41,032 nucleotides of DNA from Bacteroidota bacterium (GTDB taxonomy: Bacteria > Bacteroidota > Bacteroidia > Chitinophagales > Chitinophagaceae): NCBI GenBank assembly GCA_023423835.1, contig JAFAEW010000090.1, forward strand, positions 1-41,032, written 5' to 3'. This document shows positions 1-9,420 of this stretch, one piece after another. Made by a program: the position numbers and the translations under genes. How positions within the stretch are numbered: the stretch's first letter is position 1; the number at the start of each line of letters is the position of its first letter. A model generated the notes under the pieces. The model made no database searches and was not told where the DNA came from. It saw only the letters and a list, made by a program, of their open reading frames with translations.

Positions 1-1407
1 GTCGTTTCCACCCTCAATGTAAGAATTCAGGATATTACTGAAAATGCGCTGATGAAGATGATGGAAGAAAACCAGGCACAGCATGGCTGCGCAATCGTGA
101 TGGAAGTGAAAACCGGCGCCATTAAAGCGATCGCAAATCTTGGCCACCGGCCCGACGGAAGTTATTGGGAAGATTTTAATTATGCAATGACACCTACCGA
201 ACCGGGTTCAACTTTCAAACTTGCCACCCTGTTGTCGGTTCTCGAAGACAAAAAGGTAAACCTCAATACCCGCATTAATCTGGAAGGTGGAAGCTGGAAG
301 GTTAATGGCCGCACGGTTTACGACAGTGAGCAACACGGAAAATATGAAACAACGGTTAAGAGGGCATTTGAACTGAGTTCGAATGTCGGAATGGCAAAAC
401 TTGCCTATAATTATTACGGATCAAAACCTTCACTCTTTGTAGATCATTTGAAAAAACTCGGATTTGGCTCTACCACCGGAATCGATCTTTATGGCGAAAG
501 GAAGCCCGTCCTTTATCAACCGGGAAATAAAAACTGGAGTGCTACTACCCTTCCCTGGATGGCATTCGGATACAACATTGCGGTAACTCCCTTACACATT
601 GCCATGTTATATAATGCTGTGGCCAACAACGGACAGATGATGCGTCCTTACCTCCTGGAAAGTATTCAACAGGATGGATTGGTATTAGAACAAAAAAATC
701 CGCAGGTAAAACTCGAAAATATTTGCAGTCAAACAACCTTGAAACAACTCCAGGAATCGTTAATTGGTGTCTGTAAAGATTCCGGAGCAACCGGCTTCCG
801 TTTATTCAGAGGAACGCCTTACCTGGTGGCCGGAAAAACAGGAACGGCCCTTGTGGCTTCCGGATCAAGAGGATATACCGACCGGATCTATCAATCTTCC
901 TTTGCAGGATATTTTCCGGCTGATGATCCGCAATACACCTGCGTGGTAGTGATTGTAAATAAGCCTCGGGCCGAAAAGATCTATGGTGCTACGGTGGCAG
1001 GACCGGTCTTTAAAGAAATATCTGATCGTCTATATACCCTTTATCTTAAAAAAGATATTCCGGTAAACTTCGTTGATACTGATCGCAGGAATTTTTCGTA
1101 CGCCGGCAATGTTTCTGATATGGAAAACATCATGGGCGCTATTGGCGTGAAGTACAACAATAAAGCGGAAAATACAAGCTGGGCTGCGCTTACACGACAA
1201 GATCCGGATCCCGCTTTGATCCCGTTGCCGGTTAGTAATAAAGCCGTTCCGGAATTGAAAGGATTGACGTTGAAAGATGCGGTTTATATATGCGAAAACC
1301 TGGGGTTGAAAGTGGCGGTTTCGGGCAAGGGAAGAGTGAGCGGGCAATCAATCGCAGCAGGAAATCCGCTGGTTAAGGGAACATCGATAAAACTTGATTT
1401 GAATTAA
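1..1407 (+). CDS. ftsI: Penicillin-binding protein FtsI/PBP3, septal peptidoglycan transpeptidase (5' end outside window)
   Basis: The frame is open from base 1, so the N-terminal membrane anchor and dimerisation domain are missing and the first ATG at 52 is internal. What remains is the transpeptidase domain, which cross-links septal peptidoglycan in the periplasm. All three active-site motifs are visible: STFK (208-219, acylated Ser), SSN (376-384) and KTGT (835-846). The last ~60 residues (from the Val-Pro-Glu-Leu-Lys segment near base 1245) form one PASTA domain, common on Bacteroidetes FtsI. Its stop codon overlaps the murE start by one base, indicating a shared transcript. Identity is certain at family level; FtsI is chosen over other class B PBPs because of the dcw context. 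Confidence 0.97.
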   Translation, partial: VVSTLNVRIQDITENALMKMMEENQAQHGCAIVMEVKTGAIKAIANLGHRPDGSYWEDFNYAMTPTEPGSTFKLATLLSVLEDKKVNLNTRINLEGGSWKVNGRTVYDSEQHGKYETTVKRAFELSSNVGMAKLAYNYYGSKPSLFVDHLKKLGFGSTTGIDLYGERKPVLYQPGNKNWSATTLPWMAFGYNIAVTPLHIAMLYNAVANNGQMMRPYLLESIQQDGLVLEQKNPQVKLENICSQTTLKQLQESLIGVCKDSGATGFRLFRGTPYLVAGKTGTALVASGSRGYTDRIYQSSFAGYFPADDPQYTCVVVIVNKPRAEKIYGATVAGPVFKEISDRLYTLYLKKDIPVNFVDTDRRNFSYAGNVSDMENIMGAIGVKYNNKAENTSWAALTRQDPDPALIPLPVSNKAVPELKGLTLKDAVYICENLGLKVAVSGKGRVSGQSIAAGNPLVKGTSIKLDLN

Positions 1408-2885
1408 TGAAGCAACTGCAGGACATATTGTATAAAGTGCGCTTACAGGCCGTGAGGGGAAGTCTCAACAGACAGGTTACCGATCTGCAACTCGACTCAA
1501 GAAAGGTGGTCGCCGGTTCTGCGTTTGTTGCCATCAGAGGTGAAAAATCTGACGGGCATAATTTCATTGCTTCAGCAATTCAAAAAGGCGCAACATCTGT
1601 TGTATGTGAGGAATTGCCACAGGAATTAAGCGATGAAGTGACCTATATCGAAGTAAAAAATTCGCATGAAGCAGTCGCTTTCATGGCCAATAATTTTTAC
1701 GATTCGCCATCCGGAAAGTTCAGGCTCACGGGTGTAACCGGCACCAACGGAAAGACAACCATCGCCACGCTTTTATTTAAACTTTTTACGGCTTTGAAAT
1801 ATAAGTGCGGATTGATCAGCACGGTGCAAAACCAAATTGGTAGCAGCGTGATTCCGTCAACCCACACTACGCCGGATGCCATCAGTTTGAACGCCCTGCT
1901 CCGGCAGATGGCGGATTCGGGATGTGAATACGTTTTCATGGAATGCAGCAGTCACGCCATTCATCAGGATCGAATCACAGGTCTCACCTTTGCCGGTGGG
2001 ATATTCAGCAATATCACACACGACCACCTGGACTATCATGCAACTTTTGATGAATACATCCGCGTGAAAAAAAGATTTTTTGACAACCTCCCTGCTGCTG
2101 CATTTGCACTCAGCAACCTCGATGACAAGAGAGGGAAAATAATGTTGCAGAATACGGCTGCAAAAAAAAGCTTTTACAGCTTAAAAGAGCGCGTGGAGTT
2201 TAAGGGAAAAGTATTGGAAAACGCATTGGACGGTTTGACCATGCTGATCAATGATCAGGAAGTGCACTTCCGATTGATAGGAGAATTTAATGCCTATAAC
2301 CTGCTCGCTGTTTATGGCGCAGCCATTTGCCTGGATCAAAATCCTGCGGAAGTGTTGTTGAAACTCAGCAGCCTCAAAGGAGCGGAAGGACGGTTTGATC
2401 AGATTTCGGGTCCGGATGGCGAGATCGCGATCATCGATTACGCACACACACCCGATGCATTGGAAAACGTGCTAAAAACCATCACCAAACTAAGATCCGG
2501 AAATGAACAGGTAATCACGGTGGTTGGTTGCGGAGGCGACAGAGATGCCACCAAGAGACCGGAAATGGCAAAGATCGCAAGTGAATACAGCGATCGAAGC
2601 ATCTTCACAAGCGACAACCCGAGAAGTGAAGATCCCGAAAACATCTTAAACGATATGCGAAGCGGATTAAACAGCGCGGGAAGAAGAAGATCTGAATTCA
2701 TCATCGACCGCCGGGAAGCCATTAGAAAAGCCATTCTTTCAGCCGGAAAAGGTGATGTGGTTTTGATAGCGGGAAAAGGACATGAAAAATACCAGATCAT
2801 TAAAGGAAAATATTTTCAGTTCGATGATAAAGCAGTGGTTGAATCATTATTTGAATTAAAGAAAAACAAGCAGGGTAAACAATAA
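1407..2885 (+). CDS. murE: UDP-N-acetylmuramoyl-L-alanyl-D-glutamate--2,6-diaminopimelate ligase MurE
   Basis: Cytoplasmic Mur ligase that adds the third amino acid of the stem peptide to UDP-MurNAc-Ala-Glu using ATP. The N-terminal UDP-binding domain carries LDSRKV; the central domain has the ATP loop GTNGKTT (residues 112-118). The DNPR motif at residues 403-406 is the known signature of MurE enzymes that use meso-diaminopimelate, which suggests a DAP-type wall. The 492-residue length is usual. The ATG shares its A with the ftsI stop codon (TAATG), so translation is probably coupled. Confidence 0.97.
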   Translation: MKQLQDILYKVRLQAVRGSLNRQVTDLQLDSRKVVAGSAFVAIRGEKSDGHNFIASAIQKGATSVVCEELPQELSDEVTYIEVKNSHEAVAFMANNFYDSPSGKFRLTGVTGTNGKTTIATLLFKLFTALKYKCGLISTVQNQIGSSVIPSTHTTPDAISLNALLRQMADSGCEYVFMECSSHAIHQDRITGLTFAGGIFSNITHDHLDYHATFDEYIRVKKRFFDNLPAAAFALSNLDDKRGKIMLQNTAAKKSFYSLKERVEFKGKVLENALDGLTMLINDQEVHFRLIGEFNAYNLLAVYGAAICLDQNPAEVLLKLSSLKGAEGRFDQISGPDGEIAIIDYAHTPDALENVLKTITKLRSGNEQVITVVGCGGDRDATKRPEMAKIASEYSDRSIFTSDNPRSEDPENILNDMRSGLNSAGRRRSEFIIDRREAIRKAILSAGKGDVVLIAGKGHEKYQIIKGKYFQFDDKAVVESLFELKKNKQGKQ

Positions 2886-2889
2886 GAGG

Positions 2890-4167
2890 ATGTTGTACTA
2901 TTTTTTTACATGGTTAAGCAGGGAATTTAATATCAGTGGAACAGGCCTATTCCAGTTCATCACTTTCAGGGCGGCTATGGCCATCGTTTTATCCTTATTT
3001 ATTGCAACCGTGTATGGAAAACGAATCATCCTGTATTTGCAGTCGAAACAAATCGGAGAAGGCGTTCGTGATCTCGGATTGGCCGGCGAACAACAGAAAA
3101 AAGGCACGCCCACTATGGGAGGCATTATCATTTTACTGGCCATCCTGATACCTACGATCTTATTTGCGGACCTTGGAAAAGTGTATGTAAGACTGATGTT
3201 GCTATCAACCGTCTGGCTCGGGATCATTGGTTTTCTCGATGATTACCTTAAGATTAAAGCGAGAAAACTGGCCCTGCAGAAAGGCGAAGTTTATCAGAAG
3301 AAAGACACACACGGATTGGCAGGCGTTTCGAAAATAATCGGCCAGGTAGGACTCGGAATCATCATCGGACTAACCCTTTATTTCAATTCAAATGTTACGG
3401 TTGAAAGAGAGGTTGTAGGTCCTAATCCAAGGAATATCGGAATTGAACGAAATATAAACGGACAAACACGAAGCTTTGTTGAAGTGAAAACACCGATCAC
3501 AACCATTCCGTTTGTTAAGAATCATGAATTCAATTATGAAAGACTGATAAGCTGGATAGGCCCGGGGGCGGAGAAATATACGTGGATCATCTATATTCTG
3601 ATCGTAACCTTTATCATCACTGCTGTTAGCAACGGCGCAAATCTCACCGACGGATTAGATGGATTGGCGGGAGGTGTAAGCGCCATCATTGGCGCAGGAT
3701 TAGGCGTATTCGTGTATGTGAGCGGAAATTATGTACTGGCAGATTATTTCGACATCATGTATATTCCCAACATAGGTGAACTGGCTGTTTTTGTGGGAGC
3801 CTTTGTTGGCGGATGCATTGGATTTTTGTGGTACAATGCCTATCCTGCCCAGGTTTTTATGGGCGATACCGGTAGTCTTGCACTCGGTGGAATTATTGCA
3901 TCTCTTGCCATCATCGTAAGAAAAGAATTGTTGATTCCGATATTCTGCGGCGTATTCCTGGTTGAAAACCTGAGTGTAATGCTACAGGTAAGTTATTTCA
4001 AATACACAAAGAAAAAATACGGAGAGGGCAGACGGATATTCCTGATGAGTCCGCTACATCATCATTTTCAAAAGAAAGGATTTCATGAAAGCAAAATAGC
4101 CGTGAGGTTTTGGATTATTACAATCATGCTCGTCGTGTTTTCAATTGTTACACTTAAGATCAGATAG
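2890..4167 (+). CDS. mraY: Phospho-N-acetylmuramoyl-pentapeptide transferase MraY
   Basis: Integral membrane enzyme that transfers phospho-MurNAc-pentapeptide from UDP to undecaprenyl phosphate, giving lipid I. Family motifs seen: the aspartate pair in LDDYLK (117-121), NLTDGLDG (251-258) and the late HHHFQKKG segment. Multiple hydrophobic helices span the protein. At 425 residues it is ~60 longer than the ~360-residue E. coli enzyme; the excess is a mostly polar stretch at about residues 165-232 between membrane segments, typical of Bacteroidetes MraY. It lies 4 nt after murE. Confidence 0.97.
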   Translation: MLYYFFTWLSREFNISGTGLFQFITFRAAMAIVLSLFIATVYGKRIILYLQSKQIGEGVRDLGLAGEQQKKGTPTMGGIIILLAILIPTILFADLGKVYVRLMLLSTVWLGIIGFLDDYLKIKARKLALQKGEVYQKKDTHGLAGVSKIIGQVGLGIIIGLTLYFNSNVTVEREVVGPNPRNIGIERNINGQTRSFVEVKTPITTIPFVKNHEFNYERLISWIGPGAEKYTWIIYILIVTFIITAVSNGANLTDGLDGLAGGVSAIIGAGLGVFVYVSGNYVLADYFDIMYIPNIGELAVFVGAFVGGCIGFLWYNAYPAQVFMGDTGSLALGGIIASLAIIVRKELLIPIFCGVFLVENLSVMLQVSYFKYTKKKYGEGRRIFLMSPLHHHFQKKGFHESKIAVRFWIITIMLVVFSIVTLKIR

Positions 4168-4199
4168 CCTTTAATGAATCAAAAAACAGAATAATTATA

Positions 4200-5570
4200 A
4201 TGACAGAAAATATACATAACCCATTTCCAAAAGACCGCCTCATATGCATTTTAGGTGCAGGAGAAAGCGGCATTGGTGCGGCTTTGCTTGCAAAGCAACA
4301 GGGTTATGATGTATTTGTGAGCGAGGGAGGAAAAATAAAAGAAAACTTTCGGACTGAACTGCTCGAAGCCGGAATTTCGTTTGAGGAAGGTCAGCATTCA
4401 ACGTGTAAAATACTTTCTGCACAACTGGTTATCAAAAGCCCGGGCATTCCCGAAGAAAATGCATTGGTGAAAAAACTGAGAGCTGAAAATATTCCGGTTA
4501 TCAGTGAGATCGAATGGGCATTTTATTTCACCGGCGGAAGTAAAATAATTGGAATCACGGGCAGCAATGGCAAGAGCACAACGACATCCCTCATTTACCA
4601 TATCTGTAAAACCGGAGGTGTTGACTGTGCGATGGTCGGGAACATCGGGATTTCATTTGCAAGGCAGGTGGCCGTGGATCCCAAGCCGCTCTATGTAGTT
4701 GAAATCAGTTCTTTTCAGCTCGATGATATCAAACAATTCAGAGCTTCCATCGCATTGCTGTTGAATATTACCGAAGATCATCTCGACCGGTATGATCACG
4801 ATATGAGAAAATATTCAGAAAGTAAGTTCAGGATCACGGAAAATCAACAGCAAGACGATTACTTCATCTATTGCCCGGACGATCCGGTTACAATGGAAAA
4901 TTTATCCAAATATAAAACCAAAGCAAAACTTTTACCTTTTACTATGAAGCAACATCCGCAGCAGGGAGCTTACATAACAGGAGATACATTAACGATAAAA
5001 GTATCTAACGAAATTTTAGAAATGAGTGTTTATGATTTCGCAATTAAAGGAAAACACAATCAATACAATTCAATGGTAGCGGGTTTAACAGCAATGGTTG
5101 TTGGTATTCGGAAATCCAGCATCCGCGATGCCTTGTCATCGTTCAAAGGACTTCCACACAGGATGGAAAATGTGGCTACCGTCAGAGGAGTAAACTTCAT
5201 TAATGACAGCAAGGCTACGAACGTGAACAGCACCTGGTATTCCCTGGAATGTATGGACCGGCCGGTTGTATTGATTATGGGAGGATTCGATAAAGGAAAC
5301 GATTATGAGATTCTCAAAGATCTGATCAGAGAAAAAGTAAAAGCAATTGTATGCCTTGGAATAGACAACGAAAAAATTCACAGTGAACTGGGATGTTTAG
5401 TACCGTTCATTACCGATACTTTGTCGGCTGAGGAAGCAGTAAAAACTTCCTTCCAGCTTGCATCAAAAGGTGATGTGGTATTACTAAGTCCGGCCTGTGC
5501 AAGTTTCGACCTTTTTAAAAATTTTGAAGATAGGGGAACACAGTTCAGAGATGCTGTGCTTGCATTATAA
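4200..5570 (+). CDS. murD: UDP-N-acetylmuramoylalanine--D-glutamate ligase MurD
   Basis: Cytoplasmic Mur ligase that adds D-Glu to UDP-MurNAc-L-Ala. The N-terminal Rossmann-like segment LGAGESGIG is typical of MurD, followed by the ATP loop GSNGKST (121-127), NITEDHLDR in the central domain, and NDSKATN in the region that contacts nucleotide and substrate. The 456-residue length is normal. A 32-nt A/T-rich gap separates it from mraY. The start gives ~18 residues before the Rossmann strand, slightly more than usual, but no better ATG precedes it. Confidence 0.97.
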   Translation: MTENIHNPFPKDRLICILGAGESGIGAALLAKQQGYDVFVSEGGKIKENFRTELLEAGISFEEGQHSTCKILSAQLVIKSPGIPEENALVKKLRAENIPVISEIEWAFYFTGGSKIIGITGSNGKSTTTSLIYHICKTGGVDCAMVGNIGISFARQVAVDPKPLYVVEISSFQLDDIKQFRASIALLLNITEDHLDRYDHDMRKYSESKFRITENQQQDDYFIYCPDDPVTMENLSKYKTKAKLLPFTMKQHPQQGAYITGDTLTIKVSNEILEMSVYDFAIKGKHNQYNSMVAGLTAMVVGIRKSSIRDALSSFKGLPHRMENVATVRGVNFINDSKATNVNSTWYSLECMDRPVVLIMGGFDKGNDYEILKDLIREKVKAIVCLGIDNEKIHSELGCLVPFITDTLSAEEAVKTSFQLASKGDVVLLSPACASFDLFKNFEDRGTQFRDAVLAL

Positions 5571-5588
5571 ATCACAAATAATAATTGA

Positions 5589-6884
5589 ATGAACGAATCG
5601 ATCAACATAGAAAATTCCTTTAAAAATCTTGGCAGCCGAACCAAAGGCGACAAGTTTATTTGGGGCATTGTCTTGTTATTGGCACTCATCTCATTATTAG
5701 TGGTTTATAGTGCAACCGGCTCCCTGGCGTACAAAATGTATAAAGGGAATACTGAGATTTATCTGTTCAGGCAATTGTCATTTATTGTGTTGGGACTGGC
5801 GGTAATTTATTTCCTCCACAGAATAAACTACACGGTTTTTTCCCGAACATCGCTGATCCTTTATCTGATTTCCGTTCCCTTGTTGATCTACACACTTTTT
5901 TTCGGAGCAGAAATTAATGACGGAAGCCGTTGGATAAAACTTCCATTCATTGATCTCACCATTCAAACGAGCGACTTTGCCCGGCTTGCCCTGTTTATGT
6001 ATCTGTCGCGTCAGTTAAGCCGGAAGCAGGAAGTAATAAAAGACTTTAAAAAAGGCTTTTTACCGCTGATCATCCCCATTGGAATCACCTGCATTTTGAT
6101 TATGCCCGCAAATCTTTCAAATGCTTTGCTCACGGGCGCCACGGCGATTTTACTATTGTTTATCGGACGGGTAAATACGAAGCACATTCTGGGTGTAATG
6201 GGTATTGCAATGATCCCGATTGCCCTCATTATTTTAATGGCCGTTGTTACCCACCATCCGCCATCAGCCGGGGCTACAACAGGCAACACCATCAGTAAAG
6301 AATTGCAATCTGTGGGTCGCATCGGCACTTGGGTTAGCCGTGTTCAGGATTTCATTTATGCAAAAGATGAAGAGATTCCATACCAGGTACAACAGGCAAA
6401 TATCGCGATCTCAAACGGCAGCATCTTATTTGGATTGGGACCGGGAAACAGCCGGCAGCGAAACTTTCTGCCCCAGGCTTACAACGACTTTATCTACGTA
6501 ATCATTATTGAAGAATATGGTTTGCTGGGAGGCGCATTCATCATATTTATTTATCTCCTGTTTCTATACCGTTGTATCAGCATTTTCAGAAGATGTCCAT
6601 ATGCCTTCGGAGCTTTTCTCGCTCTCGGATTGAGCTTCACGCTGGTAATCCAGGCAATAGCAAATATGGCGGTAAACGTAAATGTGGTGCCGGTTACGGG
6701 CGTCACGCTTCCTTTGATAAGCATGGGTGGAAGTTCATTTTTATTTACCTGTGCATCTATAGGGATCATCTTGAGTGTAGCACGTAATCTCGAACAGATT
6801 GAAGGAAAAAATGAGCCGAAAAATGAAGCGGCGGTATCAGATGAAATAAACAAAAGTCATGAAGTAATTCAGGAAAATTATTAA
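5589..6884 (+). CDS. ftsW: Septal peptidoglycan glycosyltransferase FtsW (SEDS family)
   Basis: Polytopic SEDS protein that polymerises lipid II glycan chains at the septum, working with FtsI. About ten hydrophobic helices are visible. Family landmarks include the GSRWI segment after helix 3, LGPGNSRQRNFLPQAYNDFIY in the large loop with the following Glu-Glu, and the late PVTGVTLPLISMGGSS motif. A ~40-residue charged cytoplasmic tail follows the last helix. FtsW rather than RodA is assigned from dcw position between murD and murG. Confidence 0.95.
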   Translation: MNESINIENSFKNLGSRTKGDKFIWGIVLLLALISLLVVYSATGSLAYKMYKGNTEIYLFRQLSFIVLGLAVIYFLHRINYTVFSRTSLILYLISVPLLIYTLFFGAEINDGSRWIKLPFIDLTIQTSDFARLALFMYLSRQLSRKQEVIKDFKKGFLPLIIPIGITCILIMPANLSNALLTGATAILLLFIGRVNTKHILGVMGIAMIPIALIILMAVVTHHPPSAGATTGNTISKELQSVGRIGTWVSRVQDFIYAKDEEIPYQVQQANIAISNGSILFGLGPGNSRQRNFLPQAYNDFIYVIIIEEYGLLGGAFIIFIYLLFLYRCISIFRRCPYAFGAFLALGLSFTLVIQAIANMAVNVNVVPVTGVTLPLISMGGSSFLFTCASIGIILSVARNLEQIEGKNEPKNEAAVSDEINKSHEVIQENY

Positions 6885-6885
6885 G

Positions 6886-8028
6886 ATGAACGAGGATCTA
6901 CATAACACAAAAGAAGGACTGCGTTTTATCATCGCAGGTGGCGGCACAGGCGGACATATTTTCCCGGCAATTGCCATTGCAAATGCCCTGAAGCGGAAAC
7001 TGCCTGAAGCGCAAATTCTTTTTGTGGGAGCAAAAGGAAAAATGGAAATGACGAGGGTTCCTCAGGCCGGCTATGAAATCAGGGGAATAGATATCGCAGG
7101 CTACAACCGGGGTTCAATTTTAAAGAATGCGTCTCTTCCTTTTAAAATCCTGAAAAGCTTTAATCAGGTGAGAAAAATCGTGCGTGCATTTCATCCCGAT
7201 GCGGTCATCGGTGTGGGTGGTTACAGCACTTTTCCGGTTTTACGAACCGCTCAAAACAAAGGTATTCCAACCTTTATTCATGAGGCCAATTCCTTTGCCG
7301 GAAAAAGTAACATCCTGCTCGCAAAAAAAGCGACCAAAGTATTTGTCGCCACCCATGGGATGGAAAGGTTTTTTCCAAGAGAGAAGATTGTGGTGACAGG
7401 AAATCCGGTGCGAAAAATCATTGCGGATTCTACCGTTTCAAAAGAAGACGCGCTCAGCTTTTTTGGTCTTGATAAAAACAAGAAAACCATTCTCGCCATT
7501 GGCGGAAGCCTCGGCGCAAAAAGCATAAACGAAGTTTTTGCCCGTCACATCAACGAATTAAATCTGTTGCATATTCAACTGATATGGCAAACGGGAGAAA
7601 CCACCGGCCGGGCCTTTATGGAAAGAGGAAAAAGCTATAAAAATGTTTGGGTAAGTGATTTCATTCAGGAAATGGATAAAGCGTATGCTGCCGCGGATGT
7701 GGTGGTTTCGAGGGCGGGAGCAATGTCTGTTTCTGAACTTTGTGTTGCAAAAAAGGCGGCGGTTTTCGTACCCTATCCCTTTGCAGCCGAAGATCATCAG
7801 ACGATGAACGCAAGGTATTTGATGGAGCGGAATGCGGCGCTTATGGTGAAAGACTCAGAAGCACAAACGAAACTTTTTTCAACGATTGTTACATTGATTA
7901 ATGACCGGCAAAAAATGGAAGAACTGGAAAGAAATATCGCGAAATATGCTACCACCAACGCGAATGAAATAATAGCAAATGAAATAATAAACATAACAGA
8001 AAAGAAGGAAGCATTAACCAATGAATGA
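6886..8028 (+). CDS. murG: UDP-GlcNAc--lipid I N-acetylglucosaminyltransferase MurG
   Basis: Membrane-associated GT28 enzyme that converts lipid I to lipid II. The glycine loop GGGTGGH lies at residues 18-24, IGVGGYSTFPVL follows, and the C-terminal domain shows the donor-binding SRAGAMSVSEL and AAEDHQ segments. Length of 380 is slightly above the E. coli enzyme. The start is 1 nt after the ftsW stop, and the 3' end overlaps murC by 8 nt, consistent with one operon and translational coupling. Confidence 0.96.
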   Translation: MNEDLHNTKEGLRFIIAGGGTGGHIFPAIAIANALKRKLPEAQILFVGAKGKMEMTRVPQAGYEIRGIDIAGYNRGSILKNASLPFKILKSFNQVRKIVRAFHPDAVIGVGGYSTFPVLRTAQNKGIPTFIHEANSFAGKSNILLAKKATKVFVATHGMERFFPREKIVVTGNPVRKIIADSTVSKEDALSFFGLDKNKKTILAIGGSLGAKSINEVFARHINELNLLHIQLIWQTGETTGRAFMERGKSYKNVWVSDFIQEMDKAYAAADVVVSRAGAMSVSELCVAKKAAVFVPYPFAAEDHQTMNARYLMERNAALMVKDSEAQTKLFSTIVTLINDRQKMEELERNIAKYATTNANEIIANEIINITEKKEALTNE

Positions 8029-9415
8029 AAATAACATTAAAGACGAACAGGCCCTGCTGCAATCACTGGAAAATATGTATTTCCTGGGAATCGGAGGCAT
8101 TGGAATGAGCGCACTTGCCCGTTATTTTCATTCCAAAGGAAAAAAGGTTAGTGGATTTGATCGCACAAAAACGGCGTTGACAACCGTGCTCGAGGAAAAC
8201 GGTATTGCCATTCATTACGAAGAAAATATATCGCTGATTCCCGATAATATCTCTCTGGTGGTCTATACGCCTGCAATTCCGGCCGAAAATGAAGAACTTA
8301 AATACCTGGTTCAGAAAAATGTACCGATGGCGAAAAGAAGTGATGTGCTTGGCTGGATTACCAAACCCGGTTTCAGCATCTGCGTTGCAGGCACTCACGG
8401 TAAAACGACGATATCAACAATGATAGCGCACATCCTGACCAATTCCGGTTTGGGATGTAATGCTTTTCTCGGTGGAATCGCGGTAAATTATGGTACCAAT
8501 TTCTGGAGCAGTGATTCAAATTATTGCGTGGTTGAAGCAGATGAATATGACCGTTCATTTCTGAAACTTTCACCCGACATTGCCGTTATTTCTGCCATGG
8601 ATGCCGATCACCTGGATATCTATGGCAAAGCAGAAAATCTCGAAAATGCATTTATCGATTTCAGCCGGAAAATTGAAAACAACGGCTGCCTCTTTAGTAA
8701 ATATGGATTGAAAAGATCAAAAGAATTAACCGCATCCTTCCATTTTCAATACAGCCTGAACAATGAAGCGGCGGACATCTTCGCCACAGCCATCCGCATT
8801 GAAAACGGCGTCTATCATTATACCGTTTGCGGTAAAGGATGGACAATCCCGGATGTGCAACTCTCAATGGGCGGATTACACAATATTGAAAACAGCGTAG
8901 CTGCCATTGCGGTTGCAAAATACCTGAAGATCGATGATGAAAAGATAAAAAAGGCGGTTGGTACTTTCCGCGGTGTAAGAAGAAGATTTGAATTTATTTT
9001 AAAAGACGATGATCATATTTTAATTGACGATTATGCACATCACCCTGAAGAATTACGGGCATTAATTACCGGTGCGAAAGGTCTTTTCCCGGATAAGATT
9101 TGCCGCGTCATTTTTCAACCGCATTTGTATTCCCGGACAAGAGATTTTGCTGTTGAATTTGCTGCAAGTCTCGACCTCGCAGATGAGGTGATTCTATTGC
9201 CGGTTTATCCTGCCAGAGAAAAACCGATCGAAGGCGTTTCAAGTAAGCTCATTCTTGATCAGATGCAATTGAAAAATAAAAGGTTGATGGAAAAGCAGGA
9301 TCTTTTGAATTGGATAAAAAATGAAGATCCCGAATTTTTGATCATGAGCGGCGCAGGAGATATTGACCGGCTGATAATGGAAACTAAAGATATTTTGATA
9401 AGCAACAGGAGATAA
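8021..9415 (+). CDS. murC: UDP-N-acetylmuramate--L-alanine ligase MurC
   Basis: First Mur ligase, adding L-Ala to UDP-MurNAc in the cytoplasm. Motifs are the N-terminal GIGGIGMSALA loop, the ATP loop GTHGKTT (124-130), and DDYAHHPEE in the C-terminal domain. The ATG lies inside the 3' end of murG, with a purine-rich GAAGGA ribosome site just upstream; a second ATG follows at 8025 in another frame and is not used. No ddl gene follows, unlike in proteobacterial dcw clusters. Confidence 0.96.
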   Translation: MNENNIKDEQALLQSLENMYFLGIGGIGMSALARYFHSKGKKVSGFDRTKTALTTVLEENGIAIHYEENISLIPDNISLVVYTPAIPAENEELKYLVQKNVPMAKRSDVLGWITKPGFSICVAGTHGKTTISTMIAHILTNSGLGCNAFLGGIAVNYGTNFWSSDSNYCVVEADEYDRSFLKLSPDIAVISAMDADHLDIYGKAENLENAFIDFSRKIENNGCLFSKYGLKRSKELTASFHFQYSLNNEAADIFATAIRIENGVYHYTVCGKGWTIPDVQLSMGGLHNIENSVAAIAVAKYLKIDDEKIKKAVGTFRGVRRRFEFILKDDDHILIDDYAHHPEELRALITGAKGLFPDKICRVIFQPHLYSRTRDFAVEFAASLDLADEVILLPVYPAREKPIEGVSSKLILDQMQLKNKRLMEKQDLLNWIKNEDPEFLIMSGAGDIDRLIMETKDILISNRR

Positions 9416-9420
9416 ATGAA